From Bordetella sp. BOR01 (GTDB lineage: Bacteria > Pseudomonadota > Gammaproteobacteria > Burkholderiales > Burkholderiaceae_B), in NCBI RefSeq assembly GCF_019218885.1, contig NZ_JAHUWT010000001.1, forward strand, positions 496,001 through 560,000: a stretch of DNA of 64,000 nt. Reading direction: 5' to 3'. Below the pieces are notes generated by a model. That model was not told where the DNA came from. It was given only the letters and a program-made list of their open reading frames with translations, and did not search any database. Shown here piece by piece: positions 56,041 through 64,000 of this stretch. A program made the translations under genes and the position numbers. The first letter of the stretch is position 1; every line of letters begins with the position of its first letter.

Positions 56041-57396
56041 ATGTCGGTGCATTACCTGGATAAGTTGGCGCAGTTTATTTGCCAGACACAATTAACCGAC
56101 CTGGATGACTTTACGCTGCAACATGGCCGCTGGGTGATCGCAGATTCGCTTCCGGTTATCGGGGCGGGCATGCAAATTCCTGAGATGAAGGCGTTCGCCG
56201 ATGCGCACCTGGCACGGGCCGCTGCGGGCCCGGCCTGGGTGCTGGGTACCGGACGCCGTGCCGCGCCGCTCGATGCGGGCCTGCTCAACGGCAGCGCCGG
56301 TTGCTGGCTGGAGCTGGATGAGGGCAATCAATTTGCCAAGGGCCACCCGGGAATCCAGGTGGTCCCGGCCGCCTTGGCGGTAGCCCAGGAAATCGGTGCC
56401 TCGGGTGGCGATTTTCTGCTTGCGACCATACTGGGCTACGAGGTTTGCTCGCGCATCAATCGCGCTGCCGATATGCGTTTGTCCATCCATCCGCACGGCA
56501 CCTATGGCGTGATCGGCGCCGCGGTTGCCGTCGGCAAGTTGCGCGGGCTTTCGGTAACGCAAATGCGCGAACTGATCAGCATGGCGGCGACCATGGGCAT
56601 GGCAACCAGCCGCAATACTCTGCTGGAAGGCTCTACAGTGCGGAACATCTATTCCGGGCATTCCGCGTATATGGGCCAGGTCGCGGTGCAGATGGCGCTG
56701 ACCGGCTTCAAAGGCGAAATCGATGGCGTCGAGTCGGTATACGGCGGCGGGGTGGTATCGGATCGCTACGCTGCCGACAGCGTGATGGAGGGCCTGGGCA
56801 ATGATTGGCTTATCGCGATGGGATACTTCAAGCTGCACCCGACCGGGCGTTATGTGCACAGTGCCATTGACGCGCTAGAGGACGCCATCGCACAGGCTGG
56901 CGGCCATATCGACCCGGCCGGCATCGAGCGAATCGAAGTCAAGGGTTACAAGCTGGCGGCCATGCTCAGCGGCAAGGACATCACCACCAGCTTCGGAGGC
57001 CGCTTTTCCATACCATTTGCACTTGCGACGATTCTGCACCACGGCAAGTCCGGGCTGGCGTCGTTCGATGACGCCGCGGTGGCCAACCGCGCGGTGCAGG
57101 AATTGGTCCAGCGGGTATTCGTATCGGAAGACCCGGCATATACGGCGGCTTATCCGGGGTGCCAGCGTTGCGATGTCATCGTTCATGCTGCCGGCAAGCC
57201 TCCTGTGGCGGGCCATTGCGAAATGACCAAAGGAGAGCGGGCCCGCCCGCACAGCCAGAAAGAACTGGAAGGAAAATTCATGTCGCTGGGTACGCCCCTC
57301 TGGGGTGATGCCACGACGCGTAGGCTGTACGATGCCTTTATGCGCATCGAGCGCATTGGCGATATGGGCGAATTCTCGGCTGGCCTCAACCTGTAA
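56041..57396 (+). CDS. MmgE/PrpD-family protein
   Basis: The 451-residue protein has the family marks ELDEGNQFAKGHPGIQVVPAA, GYEVCSRINRA, HPHGTYGVIGAAVAVGKLRG and FKLHPTGRYVHSAIDALED. PrpD is 2-methylcitrate dehydratase, and relatives act on cis-aconitate and other tricarboxylic acids or on iminodisuccinate, where they cleave C-N bonds. The absence of other methylcitrate genes argues against propionate metabolism, so a different substrate is likely. It starts 3 bases after the Bug gene and precedes a deacetylase gene by 22 bases. Confidence 0.9.
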   Translation: MSVHYLDKLAQFICQTQLTDLDDFTLQHGRWVIADSLPVIGAGMQIPEMKAFADAHLARAAAGPAWVLGTGRRAAPLDAGLLNGSAGCWLELDEGNQFAKGHPGIQVVPAALAVAQEIGASGGDFLLATILGYEVCSRINRAADMRLSIHPHGTYGVIGAAVAVGKLRGLSVTQMRELISMAATMGMATSRNTLLEGSTVRNIYSGHSAYMGQVAVQMALTGFKGEIDGVESVYGGGVVSDRYAADSVMEGLGNDWLIAMGYFKLHPTGRYVHSAIDALEDAIAQAGGHIDPAGIERIEVKGYKLAAMLSGKDITTSFGGRFSIPFALATILHHGKSGLASFDDAAVANRAVQELVQRVFVSEDPAYTAAYPGCQRCDVIVHAAGKPPVAGHCEMTKGERARPHSQKELEGKFMSLGTPLWGDATTRRLYDAFMRIERIGDMGEFSAGLNL

Positions 57397-57418
57397 TCGA
57401 CTTGCGACGGACCTGATC

Positions 57419-58330
57419 ATGCTGAAGACCCACGGACGCTATGACTACTCGGCGATTTCCCGCCGCCCGGACTATAGTTTTCCCGAAGGAAAGCGCCTGG
57501 CGGTGCACCTGTCTTTGAACGTGGAGCACTTCGCGTTTGGCGAAGGGCTGGGCAACGATTATGGTGTGCCGCAGGCCCAGCCGAATGTGCGTAGTTTTGC
57601 CTGGCGTGATTACGGCAACCGCGTTGGCGCCTGGCGCTTGCTGGAGTTCGCGGATACGTATGAACTGCCGCTTGAACTGTTGGTCAACACAGAACTCTAC
57701 CAATACTGTCCACAAATGATTGCCGCTTTCTCGGCGCGTGGCGACGAGATCGTCGGCCATGGCCGAACCAATGCCGAGCGCCAGGGCGACATGGCGCTCG
57801 AGCAAGAGCGCACCGCCATTCACGAGGCAACCGCGGCAATCGCTCACCACGAGGGCCAGCCGCCCATGGGGTGGCTGGCGCCCTATATATCGCAGACCCA
57901 CGACTCGCTGGATCTGCTGCAGGAAGCCGGCTACCGTTACATGATGGATTGGCCCCTGGATGACCAGCCGGTCTGGTTCAACACCCGGCACGGACGCATT
58001 CTGGCCATTCCCTACGCGCAGGACTTGAACGACTCTATCGAAATCGTCACGCGTCGGACCCCGTCGCAAGTTTTCTGCGAGAACCTCATCGACCAGTTCG
58101 ACGAGATGCTTCAGGAATCCGAGCGTCGTCCGCTGGTCATGAGCATCGTGCTGCACAGTTTCATACTGGGCCAACCGCACCGGCTGCGCCGGTTCCGGAA
58201 AGTCATCGAGCATATCCTGCGGCACCGCGATAAGGTCTGGCTGGCGCGGGCAGGAGAGATCTGCAGGTTCATGGAATCGTTGCCCGCCGGCATAGTGCCG
58301 GGTAGTGAAGGCTACGCCGATCGCCAATGA
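57419..58330 (+). CDS. Polysaccharide deacetylase family (PuuE/allantoinase-like)
   Basis: The ATG at 57419 (MLKTHGRYDYSAISRRPDYS) gives 303 residues; the upstream extension overlaps the MmgE gene. The NodB-like fold is recognisable from LAVHLSLNVEHFAFGEG, the WRDYGNRVGAWRLLEF helix, EIVGHGRTNAERQGDM and the late VLHSFILGQPHRLRRF, typical of the subgroup that includes PuuE allantoinase and other cyclic-amide hydrolases rather than cell-wall deacetylases. There is no signal peptide, fitting a metabolic cytoplasmic enzyme in the Bug-MmgE operon. Confidence 0.85.
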   Translation: MLKTHGRYDYSAISRRPDYSFPEGKRLAVHLSLNVEHFAFGEGLGNDYGVPQAQPNVRSFAWRDYGNRVGAWRLLEFADTYELPLELLVNTELYQYCPQMIAAFSARGDEIVGHGRTNAERQGDMALEQERTAIHEATAAIAHHEGQPPMGWLAPYISQTHDSLDLLQEAGYRYMMDWPLDDQPVWFNTRHGRILAIPYAQDLNDSIEIVTRRTPSQVFCENLIDQFDEMLQESERRPLVMSIVLHSFILGQPHRLRRFRKVIEHILRHRDKVWLARAGEICRFMESLPAGIVPGSEGYADRQ

Positions 58331-58465
58331 TCCGCTGTCCATGGGGCGTGACCCCGATGGCAGGCAAGTGCCCGAAAGCGTAGTACCTCGCGTATGGCAG
58401 ATAGAATAGGGTCTGCAAGGCCTTGTCATAATCAGGGCAATGGCATTTTTGTGGAGGCAGGAAGC

Positions 58466-58702
58466 ATGTCCATTCAAACCTTGGGCCGCTGCAGCGTCGC
58501 GCTGTGTCTCGTCGCGCTGGCCGGGTGCTCTTCAGGCGGATCGGGGACCATGAGCCGATTGTTCAACGAGTGCACCTGGAACCGTAGCGGGTGCATGCAT
58601 GAGGGCTCGTATGAAGCGGATGAAGAGGACTACGCCGAAGAGGAAGCGGCGCGCCTGAACAAGGCCCAGTCCGTCAGGTTTCGCCGTGGCTCTGGTGACT
58701 GA
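58466..58702 (+). CDS. Small lipoprotein
   Basis: The ATG at 58466 follows GGAGGCAGGAAGC and gives 78 residues with lipobox LALAGC (VALAGCSSGGSG). The mature peptide is acidic (YEADEEDYAEEEAA) with two cysteines near NECTWNRSGCMHEG and a basic end. I do not recognise it; conserved small lipoproteins of this kind occur in Bordetella-type genomes. It lies between the catabolic operon and a DUF2007 gene. Confidence 0.75.
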   Translation: MSIQTLGRCSVALCLVALAGCSSGGSGTMSRLFNECTWNRSGCMHEGSYEADEEDYAEEEAARLNKAQSVRFRRGSGD

Positions 58703-58787
58703 TACGGGCGGGTGAAGCTTGATCGCATGGCGGCATGGGGCCGAAGCGATATGATGAGACGTTCCCCCTTTCTATTCGGTGGCATCC

Positions 58788-59102
58788 ATGATCCGATTGA
58801 CTCGCGCACCTGACATGATGCTGGGCCAACATTGGGCCAACCTGCTGGAGCAGGCGGGGATAGCCTGCCGCCTGACCAGCCGGTATCTGCAGGGGGGCGC
58901 GGGGGAAATCCCGGTGGACCAATGCGGTCCCGATCTTTGGCTGGAAGACGAGCGCGACAAGGATGCGGCGATGCGCATCATCGACGGGCGTGGCGATGAT
59001 GCCTCTGCGGTGCGACCGCACTGGCGGTGCGATGCCTGCGGTGAATGGCTGGAGCCCCAGTTCTCGACGTGCTGGCAATGCGGCGCGATGCGGCCTGCCT
59101 AG
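58788..59102 (+). CDS. DUF2007-like protein with zinc ribbon
   Basis: From the ATG at 58788 the product has 104 residues; an in-frame GTG lies 9 bases upstream. The N-terminal part (MIRLTRAPDMMLGQHWANLL then EQAGIACRLTSRYLQGGAGE) follows the DUF2007 putative signal-transducing fold, with LWLEDERDKDAAMRII as the second half. The C-terminus has CDACGEWLEPQFSTCWQCG, two Cys-x2-Cys pairs of a zinc ribbon. Function unknown. It is a core gene in related genomes and does not appear tied to the neighbouring catabolic operons. Confidence 0.85.
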   Translation: MIRLTRAPDMMLGQHWANLLEQAGIACRLTSRYLQGGAGEIPVDQCGPDLWLEDERDKDAAMRIIDGRGDDASAVRPHWRCDACGEWLEPQFSTCWQCGAMRPA

Positions 59103-59154
59103 GCCCATCAAGCCCGCTGCCTGGCATGGCCGGGCAATCCAGTCCTGACAATGA

Positions 59155-60342
59155 TCAAGACACCGCGCCCAGGCCGTACTTGCCTGTCAGCAGCGCGCCG
59201 GTCTGGAAGCGTTCGATGGAATACGGCTGCAGCGAAACATCGGTGGGCAGGCCCAGCGTCTCCTGGGCAAGAATGCGGCCCACCATGGGAGACAGCTTGA
59301 AGCCGTGGCCGGAAAAACCGTAGCCGACCAACAGTCCGTCGATGCCGGGCAGTTTGCCCAATACCGGGTTCCAGTCGGGGGTGACATCGTAGACGCCCGT
59401 CCACGATGAAGCGATGCCGGCGGTTTCGTAGCCGGGGAAGCGCTGCGCGACCTGGGTGCCGACGTCGACGATATAGTCCATCGGGATATCGCCTTGTTCC
59501 ACTTCGGCCGTGTCCAGAGCTTGCCCCGCGATGCCTTCGCTGACCAGCATCTGGTTGCCGCCGTAGCTGCGGCAGTACAGCATGCCCGGCGAGGCCAGGT
59601 CTTTGAAGACCGGCATCGAAAACGTGTACTTCGCGGCGCTGCACTCCAGCGCAAGCACTGCATGTCGTTCGGGTACCACCGGTAGCTTGCGGCCGGTCCA
59701 GCCGGCCAGTTCCGGGGTCCAGATATTCTGGGTGCTGATGACCGTGGCCGCGTTGAAGTCGCCGGCAGAGGTCGATACCCCGACGATCCTGCCGTTCTCG
59801 GTCAGCAGGTGCCTGGCCTCGACGTTCTCGCGCACGGTGATGCCGGCGCGGCGCGCGGCGCGCGCAAAACTGGTGGCGACCAGATAGGCATCGGCAAAAC
59901 CCGCCTCGGGTTCGAAGCCTATCAGGGCGGCATCGTCGAATTGCGCGATGGGCAGCAGTTCGCGCGCCTGTTGCTGGGTCAACGACTCCAGCGCAATACC
60001 CTGGTCTTGCTGTTGCTGCAACGCTGCCCGCAGCGGACCGAGCTTGTCGCCTTCGGGGGCGGCGATCAGGTAGCCGCACTTGACCAGGCCGCACGAGGCT
60101 TCTTCATCTTCCAGGTATTGGGGGAAATCGCTGAATACCCGCCAGGACTGCCGCGCCAGCTCGACGTTCTCTTTGACCGAGTAGTGCGTGCGCAGAATGC
60201 CGGACGACTGGGACGTCGTTCCGGCGCCGATGGTGCCGCGGTCCAGAAGAAGGACATTCTTCGTGCCGAGCCTGGCAAGATGAAATGCTACCGAGCTGCC
60301 GATGACGCCGGCGCCGATGACAACCACGTCGTACCTGTTCAC
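59155..60342 (-). CDS. DAO-family FAD oxidoreductase (sarcosine oxidase beta/DadA-like)
   Basis: The GTG at 60342 (VNRYDVVVIGAGVIGSSVAF) begins right at the FAD fold and gives 395 residues; a second GTG at 60390 would add 16. The dinucleotide motif GAGVIGSSVAFHLARLG is at about 8-24, then GAGTTSQSSGILRTHYS. The C-terminal SSWTGVYDVTPDWNPVLG and GYGFSGHGFKLSPMVG resemble the flavin-site blocks of monomeric and beta-type sarcosine oxidases. Substrate is a secondary or primary amine. It is followed upstream by a Bug gene and another DAO gene, all minus strand. Confidence 0.88.
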   Translation of the reverse strand: MNRYDVVVIGAGVIGSSVAFHLARLGTKNVLLLDRGTIGAGTTSQSSGILRTHYSVKENVELARQSWRVFSDFPQYLEDEEASCGLVKCGYLIAAPEGDKLGPLRAALQQQQDQGIALESLTQQQARELLPIAQFDDAALIGFEPEAGFADAYLVATSFARAARRAGITVRENVEARHLLTENGRIVGVSTSAGDFNAATVISTQNIWTPELAGWTGRKLPVVPERHAVLALECSAAKYTFSMPVFKDLASPGMLYCRSYGGNQMLVSEGIAGQALDTAEVEQGDIPMDYIVDVGTQVAQRFPGYETAGIASSWTGVYDVTPDWNPVLGKLPGIDGLLVGYGFSGHGFKLSPMVGRILAQETLGLPTDVSLQPYSIERFQTGALLTGKYGLGAVS

Positions 60343-60419
60343 GAGTCTGTTTTCCGGTTCTGAGAAAGGTGAGCGGGGCCTTGCCGGCACCCGCTCGTTG
60401 GGATGGTGTCCAGGCCCGC

Positions 60420-61412
60420 CTACGAAGGCGTGATGCCCGCAGCTTCGACATAGCCTTTCCAGCGCAGCTTGTCTTGCTTGACGAAGGCGTCGATTTCCTT
60501 CGGCGTGGCGGGCGGATAGGTCAGGAAACCCTGGTCCGTGTAGGTCTTTTGCACGGCGGGCTTGTCTATGGTTTGCTGGAATTCCTTGTGCAGCAGGTCG
60601 ACGATATCGGCAGGCGTCTTGCGTGGCGCGAAAACCGCATGCCAGGTGACGACTTCATAGTTGTCCTTGACGACGCTGGCTATCGTGGGAAGCTGTGGCG
60701 CCCAAGGCAGGGGTTCGCCACTGGAGACCGCAAGAGGCACCAGTTTGCCGGCCTTGACCAGCGGATCGACCACCGACCACGCGTCGATGTGGAAAGTGTT
60801 GCGTCCGGCCGCCAGGTCGGACATCGCGGTCATGTCCTTGTACGGAACATGCAGCACCTCGGATGCACCGATTTTCTTGCAGAAAATCGCGCCCGCGATA
60901 TGGCTGGATGTGCCCACGCCATAAGAGCTGAAGCTGCATTTGGACGGGTTCTTGCGGATGTACTGGACCAGCTCGTCCGCCGTCTTGACGCCCAGCCCGG
61001 CATTGGTGACCAATACCAGTGGCAGTTTGGCGGTGCGCGACACGGCCGCGAAGTCGTGGTCCGGGTCGAAAGGCAGCGTGCGATAGACGTACGGGTTGAT
61101 GCAGAACGGCGTGGCGGTGGAATAGAGCAGGGTCTTGCCGTCCGGGGGCGATATGCCCACTTGGCGGGTGCCGATGTTGCCGGCCGCCCCAGGCTTGTTC
61201 TCGACAATGAAATTGCCGCCCAGGCGTTCAGAGACATCGTTGACCAGCAGGCGGGCGATGACGTCCGTGCTGCCTCCGGCCCCGTAGGGCACGATGACCG
61301 TGACCGGACCGTCGGGATACGATCCTGGCTGCGCCAGCGCCAAGCGGGGCAGGGCGGCGGCACCGCACAGGCCGGACAGGACTCTCAGGGCATTGCGACG
61401 TTGCGTGTTCAT
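60420..61412 (-). CDS. Bug-family periplasmic solute-binding protein, likely Tat-exported
   Basis: The 330-residue protein has an N-terminus with a twin-arginine look (MNTQRRNALRVLSGLCGAAA, cut after LALA) in contrast to the Sec-type signals of the other Bug proteins here. Family marks are VTVIVPYGAGGSTDVIARLL, IVENKPGAAGNIGTRQV and PYKDMTAMSDLAAGRN. It lies between two DAO-type oxidoreductase genes, so it probably binds the same compound or a precursor. No permease is adjacent. Confidence 0.92.
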   Translation of the reverse strand: MNTQRRNALRVLSGLCGAAALPRLALAQPGSYPDGPVTVIVPYGAGGSTDVIARLLVNDVSERLGGNFIVENKPGAAGNIGTRQVGISPPDGKTLLYSTATPFCINPYVYRTLPFDPDHDFAAVSRTAKLPLVLVTNAGLGVKTADELVQYIRKNPSKCSFSSYGVGTSSHIAGAIFCKKIGASEVLHVPYKDMTAMSDLAAGRNTFHIDAWSVVDPLVKAGKLVPLAVSSGEPLPWAPQLPTIASVVKDNYEVVTWHAVFAPRKTPADIVDLLHKEFQQTIDKPAVQKTYTDQGFLTYPPATPKEIDAFVKQDKLRWKGYVEAAGITPS

Positions 61413-61499
61413 GGATTACTCCTGTAGTTTGGACCACGTCCGACCCCTTTCTTGCGGCTCGGGCTTGCGGCCCGGGCCCGCATCGGACGGTGCAAGGAT

Positions 61500-62834
61500 T
61501 CAGCGAGCCCTCCAGTGGTCGTAGGCGTCTCGCGCCTGGTACCAACTGCCTATGGCGAACAGAAACCAGGTATTGCCGAAGTAAAAAGGATGGCCGGGAA
61601 TTTCCCCCATGTCGAAGGCGTTGATCGGATCGCGGGACTGTGCGGCGATCTTGCGGCCCACACTGTGTCCCAGGTAGCTCATCATGGCGACGCCGCTGCC
61701 GTTGCAGCCCAGCGCGTAATGCAGTCCGTCGGACCCGCCGATATGCGGCATGGAGTCCAGCGTCATCGCGACCTTGCCGCCCCAGCTGTGCGTGATGCGT
61801 GTTTCTGCCAGTTGGGGAAAGCGCTTGACCATCGCGCGATGCAACAGGCGGGCGGTGGTTTCTTCACTGGCCGATGTGAAACGCGCGCGCCCGCCGAACA
61901 GCAGGCGGCGGCCATCGGGCGACAGGCGATAGTGATTGACCACGCGTCGCGACTCGGAAACGGCGCGATTGGTGGGCAGCAGGCTGGCCGCCAGGTCGGG
62001 CGCGAGTTCCTCGGTGGCAATCATGGACGTGGCGATGGGCACCACTTTGCGCTGCAGGCCGGCCAGGTTCGCACCGGTATAGCCGTTGGTGGCGATCACC
62101 ACCTGTTGCGCACGCACTGTGCCGCGTGGCGTGGCGATCTCGTAGCCGCCAGCCTGTCGCGTGATGCGCTCGACCGGCGTGTTGCCGTGGATGCGCGCGC
62201 CGGCAGCGCGCGCGGCGTGCAGCATGCCGCCATACAACTGCGCGGGTTGCAGGTGGCCGGCGCGTTCTATCAGGGCGGCGCCATGGTAGATGCGGGATCC
62301 GATCTCGGGTTCCAGCGCTTCGCGCGGGATCATCCGCGCGTGCGATCCGGTGCAGGCGTTCAACTGCTCGATACGATCTTTCCAGGCCTCGCAGTGCTGC
62401 GGCACCCACATGGTGGTAAGCCGGCCCGTCTTGTGCCAGCCGCACTGGATGTCGTGTGCGTCGATCAGCGATTCCAGGTAGGTCATGGATGCCGCGGCGT
62501 CGCGCAGCCGCGCCGCCAGGCGCTGCTCGCGTTCCCGGGGGCTTTCGCCCACGGCGGCGAGCGCCTTTTTCTGCACGTTGACGCCGCCCGATACCTGTCC
62601 GCCGGATCGCGTGCTGGCGCCCTGGCCAGGGCGGCCGGCCTCTAGCACCAGCGCGTCGATACCCGCCTGGCGCAGCGTCAAGGCGCAGCAGATGCCGGCA
62701 TAGCCGGCGCCGACGATGACCACGTCGGCGTTGGCCGGCAGCGTATCGTCGCCGGGGTCGGGCGGTTCATAGGCTTCCCACCAATAGGGGCGCCGCTGGA
62801 AATCCGGCGCGAAGATATCGGCTGAAGAGGCCAT
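61500..62834 (-). CDS. DAO-family FAD oxidoreductase (PuuB-like)
   Basis: The 444-residue protein begins with about 35 residues containing RRPYWWEAYEPP, a feature of the gamma-glutamylputrescine oxidase (PuuB/OrdL) group, then the FAD motif VVIVGAGYAGICCALTLRQA (about 39-58) and GASTRSGGQVSGG. The mid-protein VVIATNGYTG and the C-terminal HYALGCNGSGVAMMSYLGHS are conserved FAD contacts. It should oxidise an amine or imino acid. It is the second gene of the HyuB-DAO-Bug-DAO run on the minus strand. Confidence 0.88.
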   Translation of the reverse strand: MASSADIFAPDFQRRPYWWEAYEPPDPGDDTLPANADVVIVGAGYAGICCALTLRQAGIDALVLEAGRPGQGASTRSGGQVSGGVNVQKKALAAVGESPREREQRLAARLRDAAASMTYLESLIDAHDIQCGWHKTGRLTTMWVPQHCEAWKDRIEQLNACTGSHARMIPREALEPEIGSRIYHGAALIERAGHLQPAQLYGGMLHAARAAGARIHGNTPVERITRQAGGYEIATPRGTVRAQQVVIATNGYTGANLAGLQRKVVPIATSMIATEELAPDLAASLLPTNRAVSESRRVVNHYRLSPDGRRLLFGGRARFTSASEETTARLLHRAMVKRFPQLAETRITHSWGGKVAMTLDSMPHIGGSDGLHYALGCNGSGVAMMSYLGHSVGRKIAAQSRDPINAFDMGEIPGHPFYFGNTWFLFAIGSWYQARDAYDHWRAR

Positions 62835-62869
62835 GCGGGGCTCCTGGGATGTGGGTAAGGGTGTTGCCG

Positions 62870-64000
62870 TCAGGCGCGTGCCGCTGCGAATTCGTGCAGG
62901 GACGCAAGCGGGGGCAGGTCGGTATAACGCTCGCTCAACTGCGCGTAGAGGCGATCGATGTCGGCCGCGCCGCCGTCGGCCGGCGGGGCCGTGCCGGCCA
63001 GCGCGGCGAACATCTGGTGCTTGACGAAATGCCGCCAGCTGACCGGGATGGCCGCCAGGATCCGCGTCATCGCGTCATAGCGTGCCGCCGTCCAGATGTC
63101 CTCGAACCGCGAACGCCCCGGGCCGTAGTCGAAATGCTCCACGTTGCCGGACTTGTCGCTGCGCAGTTCGCGCGTGGCGGCCTCGTCCACCGTCAGGTCG
63201 TCGCGCACCACCACGCCGTAGGCTGCGCGAGCACGGTGCGGCGAGACAAAACCGCAGTGCACGTCGTCCAGTACGCGTGCGATGGGGCGCTCGTACGGAT
63301 GTCCGTAGCCGCCACCGGCCGGTCCTTGAAGGCGGATGACATCGCCCGGCGCGCAATTGACCAGGTCGCTGTTGCGCAGCTCTTCGGGCTGTGCAGAGTC
63401 TGGGTTCTTGATGAAGCGCGAGTTGGCGCCCGCCTTGCCGCCCACCACTCCCCAGGCGGCCAGTTCCGAGCGATTGCGGTTGCGCGCGGTGACTACGCCG
63501 TTGGGCGCCAGCACCTTGAATTCCATGGTCGCGGCGTTGCCGCCGCGCAAGCGACCCGCGCCGCCGGTGTCGGGTACCAGGCCGTAGCGGATGATCTCGA
63601 TGGGCACTTCGGCTTCGTTGATTTCCACCGGTGTGTTCTTCAGGAAGGCGTTGTTGGCGCCGCAGCCTTCCACGCCGTCGTAGTCCGGTCCGCCGCCGGC
63701 ACCACCGCCGCAAGGCCCGATCGAGGACAGCACTTGGCGGCCTTCGCGGGTGGCCGTCTTGACGTTCAGCAGCGTCGAGCCGCCGGCGGGGCAGGCCGGC
63801 AGGCGGTTCGGTACGGCACGGTTGAAGACGCCGAAGGTGCAGGCCTGGATGACCGCCGCCATCAGGCTGCGCATGCCCACGGCCGCTGGCGCGTGTGGAT
63901 TGACGACCGAGCCTTCGGGCAGGACGGCGTTCATGGGACGCACCGAGCCGGCATTGAGCACATTGCGGGGCGCCAGCGTATGCATGACGTAGATCAGGCC
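62870..64000 (-). CDS. hyuB: Hydantoinase B/oxoprolinase subunit (C-terminal part, cut by window edge)
   Basis: The frame is open to the right edge, so about 377 C-terminal residues are seen; full HyuB proteins are nearer 570-600. Visible marks are APRNVLNAGSVRPMNAVLPE, GPCGGGAGGGPDYDGVEG, the YGLVPDTGGAGRLRGGN block and GDVIRLQGPAGGGYGHPYER. HyuB works with HyuA in ATP-dependent cleavage of hydantoins, N-methylhydantoin or 5-oxoproline, or in acetone/acetophenone carboxylase relatives. The 5' end and any hyuA lie outside. It heads the amine oxidase-Bug operon to its left. Confidence 0.93.
   Translation of the reverse strand, partial: GLIYVMHTLAPRNVLNAGSVRPMNAVLPEGSVVNPHAPAAVGMRSLMAAVIQACTFGVFNRAVPNRLPACPAGGSTLLNVKTATREGRQVLSSIGPCGGGAGGGPDYDGVEGCGANNAFLKNTPVEINEAEVPIEIIRYGLVPDTGGAGRLRGGNAATMEFKVLAPNGVVTARNRNRSELAAWGVVGGKAGANSRFIKNPDSAQPEELRNSDLVNCAPGDVIRLQGPAGGGYGHPYERPIARVLDDVHCGFVSPHRARAAYGVVVRDDLTVDEAATRELRSDKSGNVEHFDYGPGRSRFEDIWTAARYDAMTRILAAIPVSWRHFVKHQMFAALAGTAPPADGGAADIDRLYAQLSERYTDLPPLASLHEFAAARA

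Overview
The window reads as a high-GC betaproteobacterial chromosome of the Alcaligenaceae (Bordetella/Achromobacter type). Three things point there. Five genes encode lone periplasmic Bug-family (TctC-like) binding proteins, a family strongly expanded in this group. The housekeeping order ilvI-ilvH-ilvC-pssA-rpsO-pnp-...-tpiA-secG-tRNA-Leu fits as well. So does the dense coding with short intergenic spaces. No rRNA, CRISPR array, complete insertion sequence or integrase was seen.

Region 1 (1-18.5 kb) is mostly core. It begins inside tctB, followed by tctA and a strong terminator. Then come tRNA-Ser(CGA), 3-hydroxybutyrate dehydrogenase, yaaA, an MFS transporter and a convergent FUSC-type membrane protein. 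The branched-chain amino acid operon ilvIHC and pssA follow. rpsO and pnp are preceded by an unusual leader carrying a 10-bp-arm hairpin and about seven degenerate 14-15 bp tandem units. A lipoprotein, threonine dehydratase ilvA and a lone PIN-domain protein close the region.

Region 2 (18.8-28.3 kb) is an accessory type VI secretion (T6SS) island that is visibly more A+T rich. It holds vgrG, three unrecognised proteins (two are clear tandem paralogues), a DUF2169-pentapeptide-repeat fusion, a second pentapeptide-repeat protein, a very divergent DUF4150/PAAR-like protein and a two-helix membrane protein. No structural T6SS genes are present. This looks like an orphan VgrG-effector module and is the best candidate for undescribed biology here.

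Region 3 (28.2-32.4 kb) returns to core genes: DUF2784, DedA, tRNA-Leu(UAA), tRNA-Ser(UGA), quinone oxidoreductase, tpiA, secG and tRNA-Leu(GAG).

Region 4 (32.4-52.3 kb) begins directly after tRNA-Leu(GAG), where the nuo operon would be expected in this lineage. It is a catabolic island for N-methylated glycines: an XRE-cupin regulator, a dimethylglycine/sarcosine dehydrogenase-like flavoprotein, two Bug proteins, glyA, a GlxA-type AraC regulator, sdaA and the heterotetrameric sarcosine oxidase operon soxBDAG. Fused onto that operon are a FolB-like protein, a gamma-glutamyltransferase-like protein and purU, followed by a Bug protein and an HpaI-type aldolase. Together they would demethylate dimethylglycine or sarcosine to glycine, move the one-carbon unit through tetrahydrofolate, make serine with GlyA and pyruvate with SdaA, and recycle folate with PurU.

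Region 5 (52.5-64 kb) is a second catabolic block: amidase, LysR regulator, Bug protein, MmgE/PrpD protein, a PuuE-like polysaccharide deacetylase, two small proteins, two DadA/sarcosine-oxidase-type flavoproteins, a Bug protein and the C-terminal part of a hydantoinase B subunit that runs off the right edge. Its substrate is unknown. A link of hydantoinase plus amine oxidases to the sarcosine pathway (as in creatinine or N-methylhydantoin breakdown) is possible but unproven.
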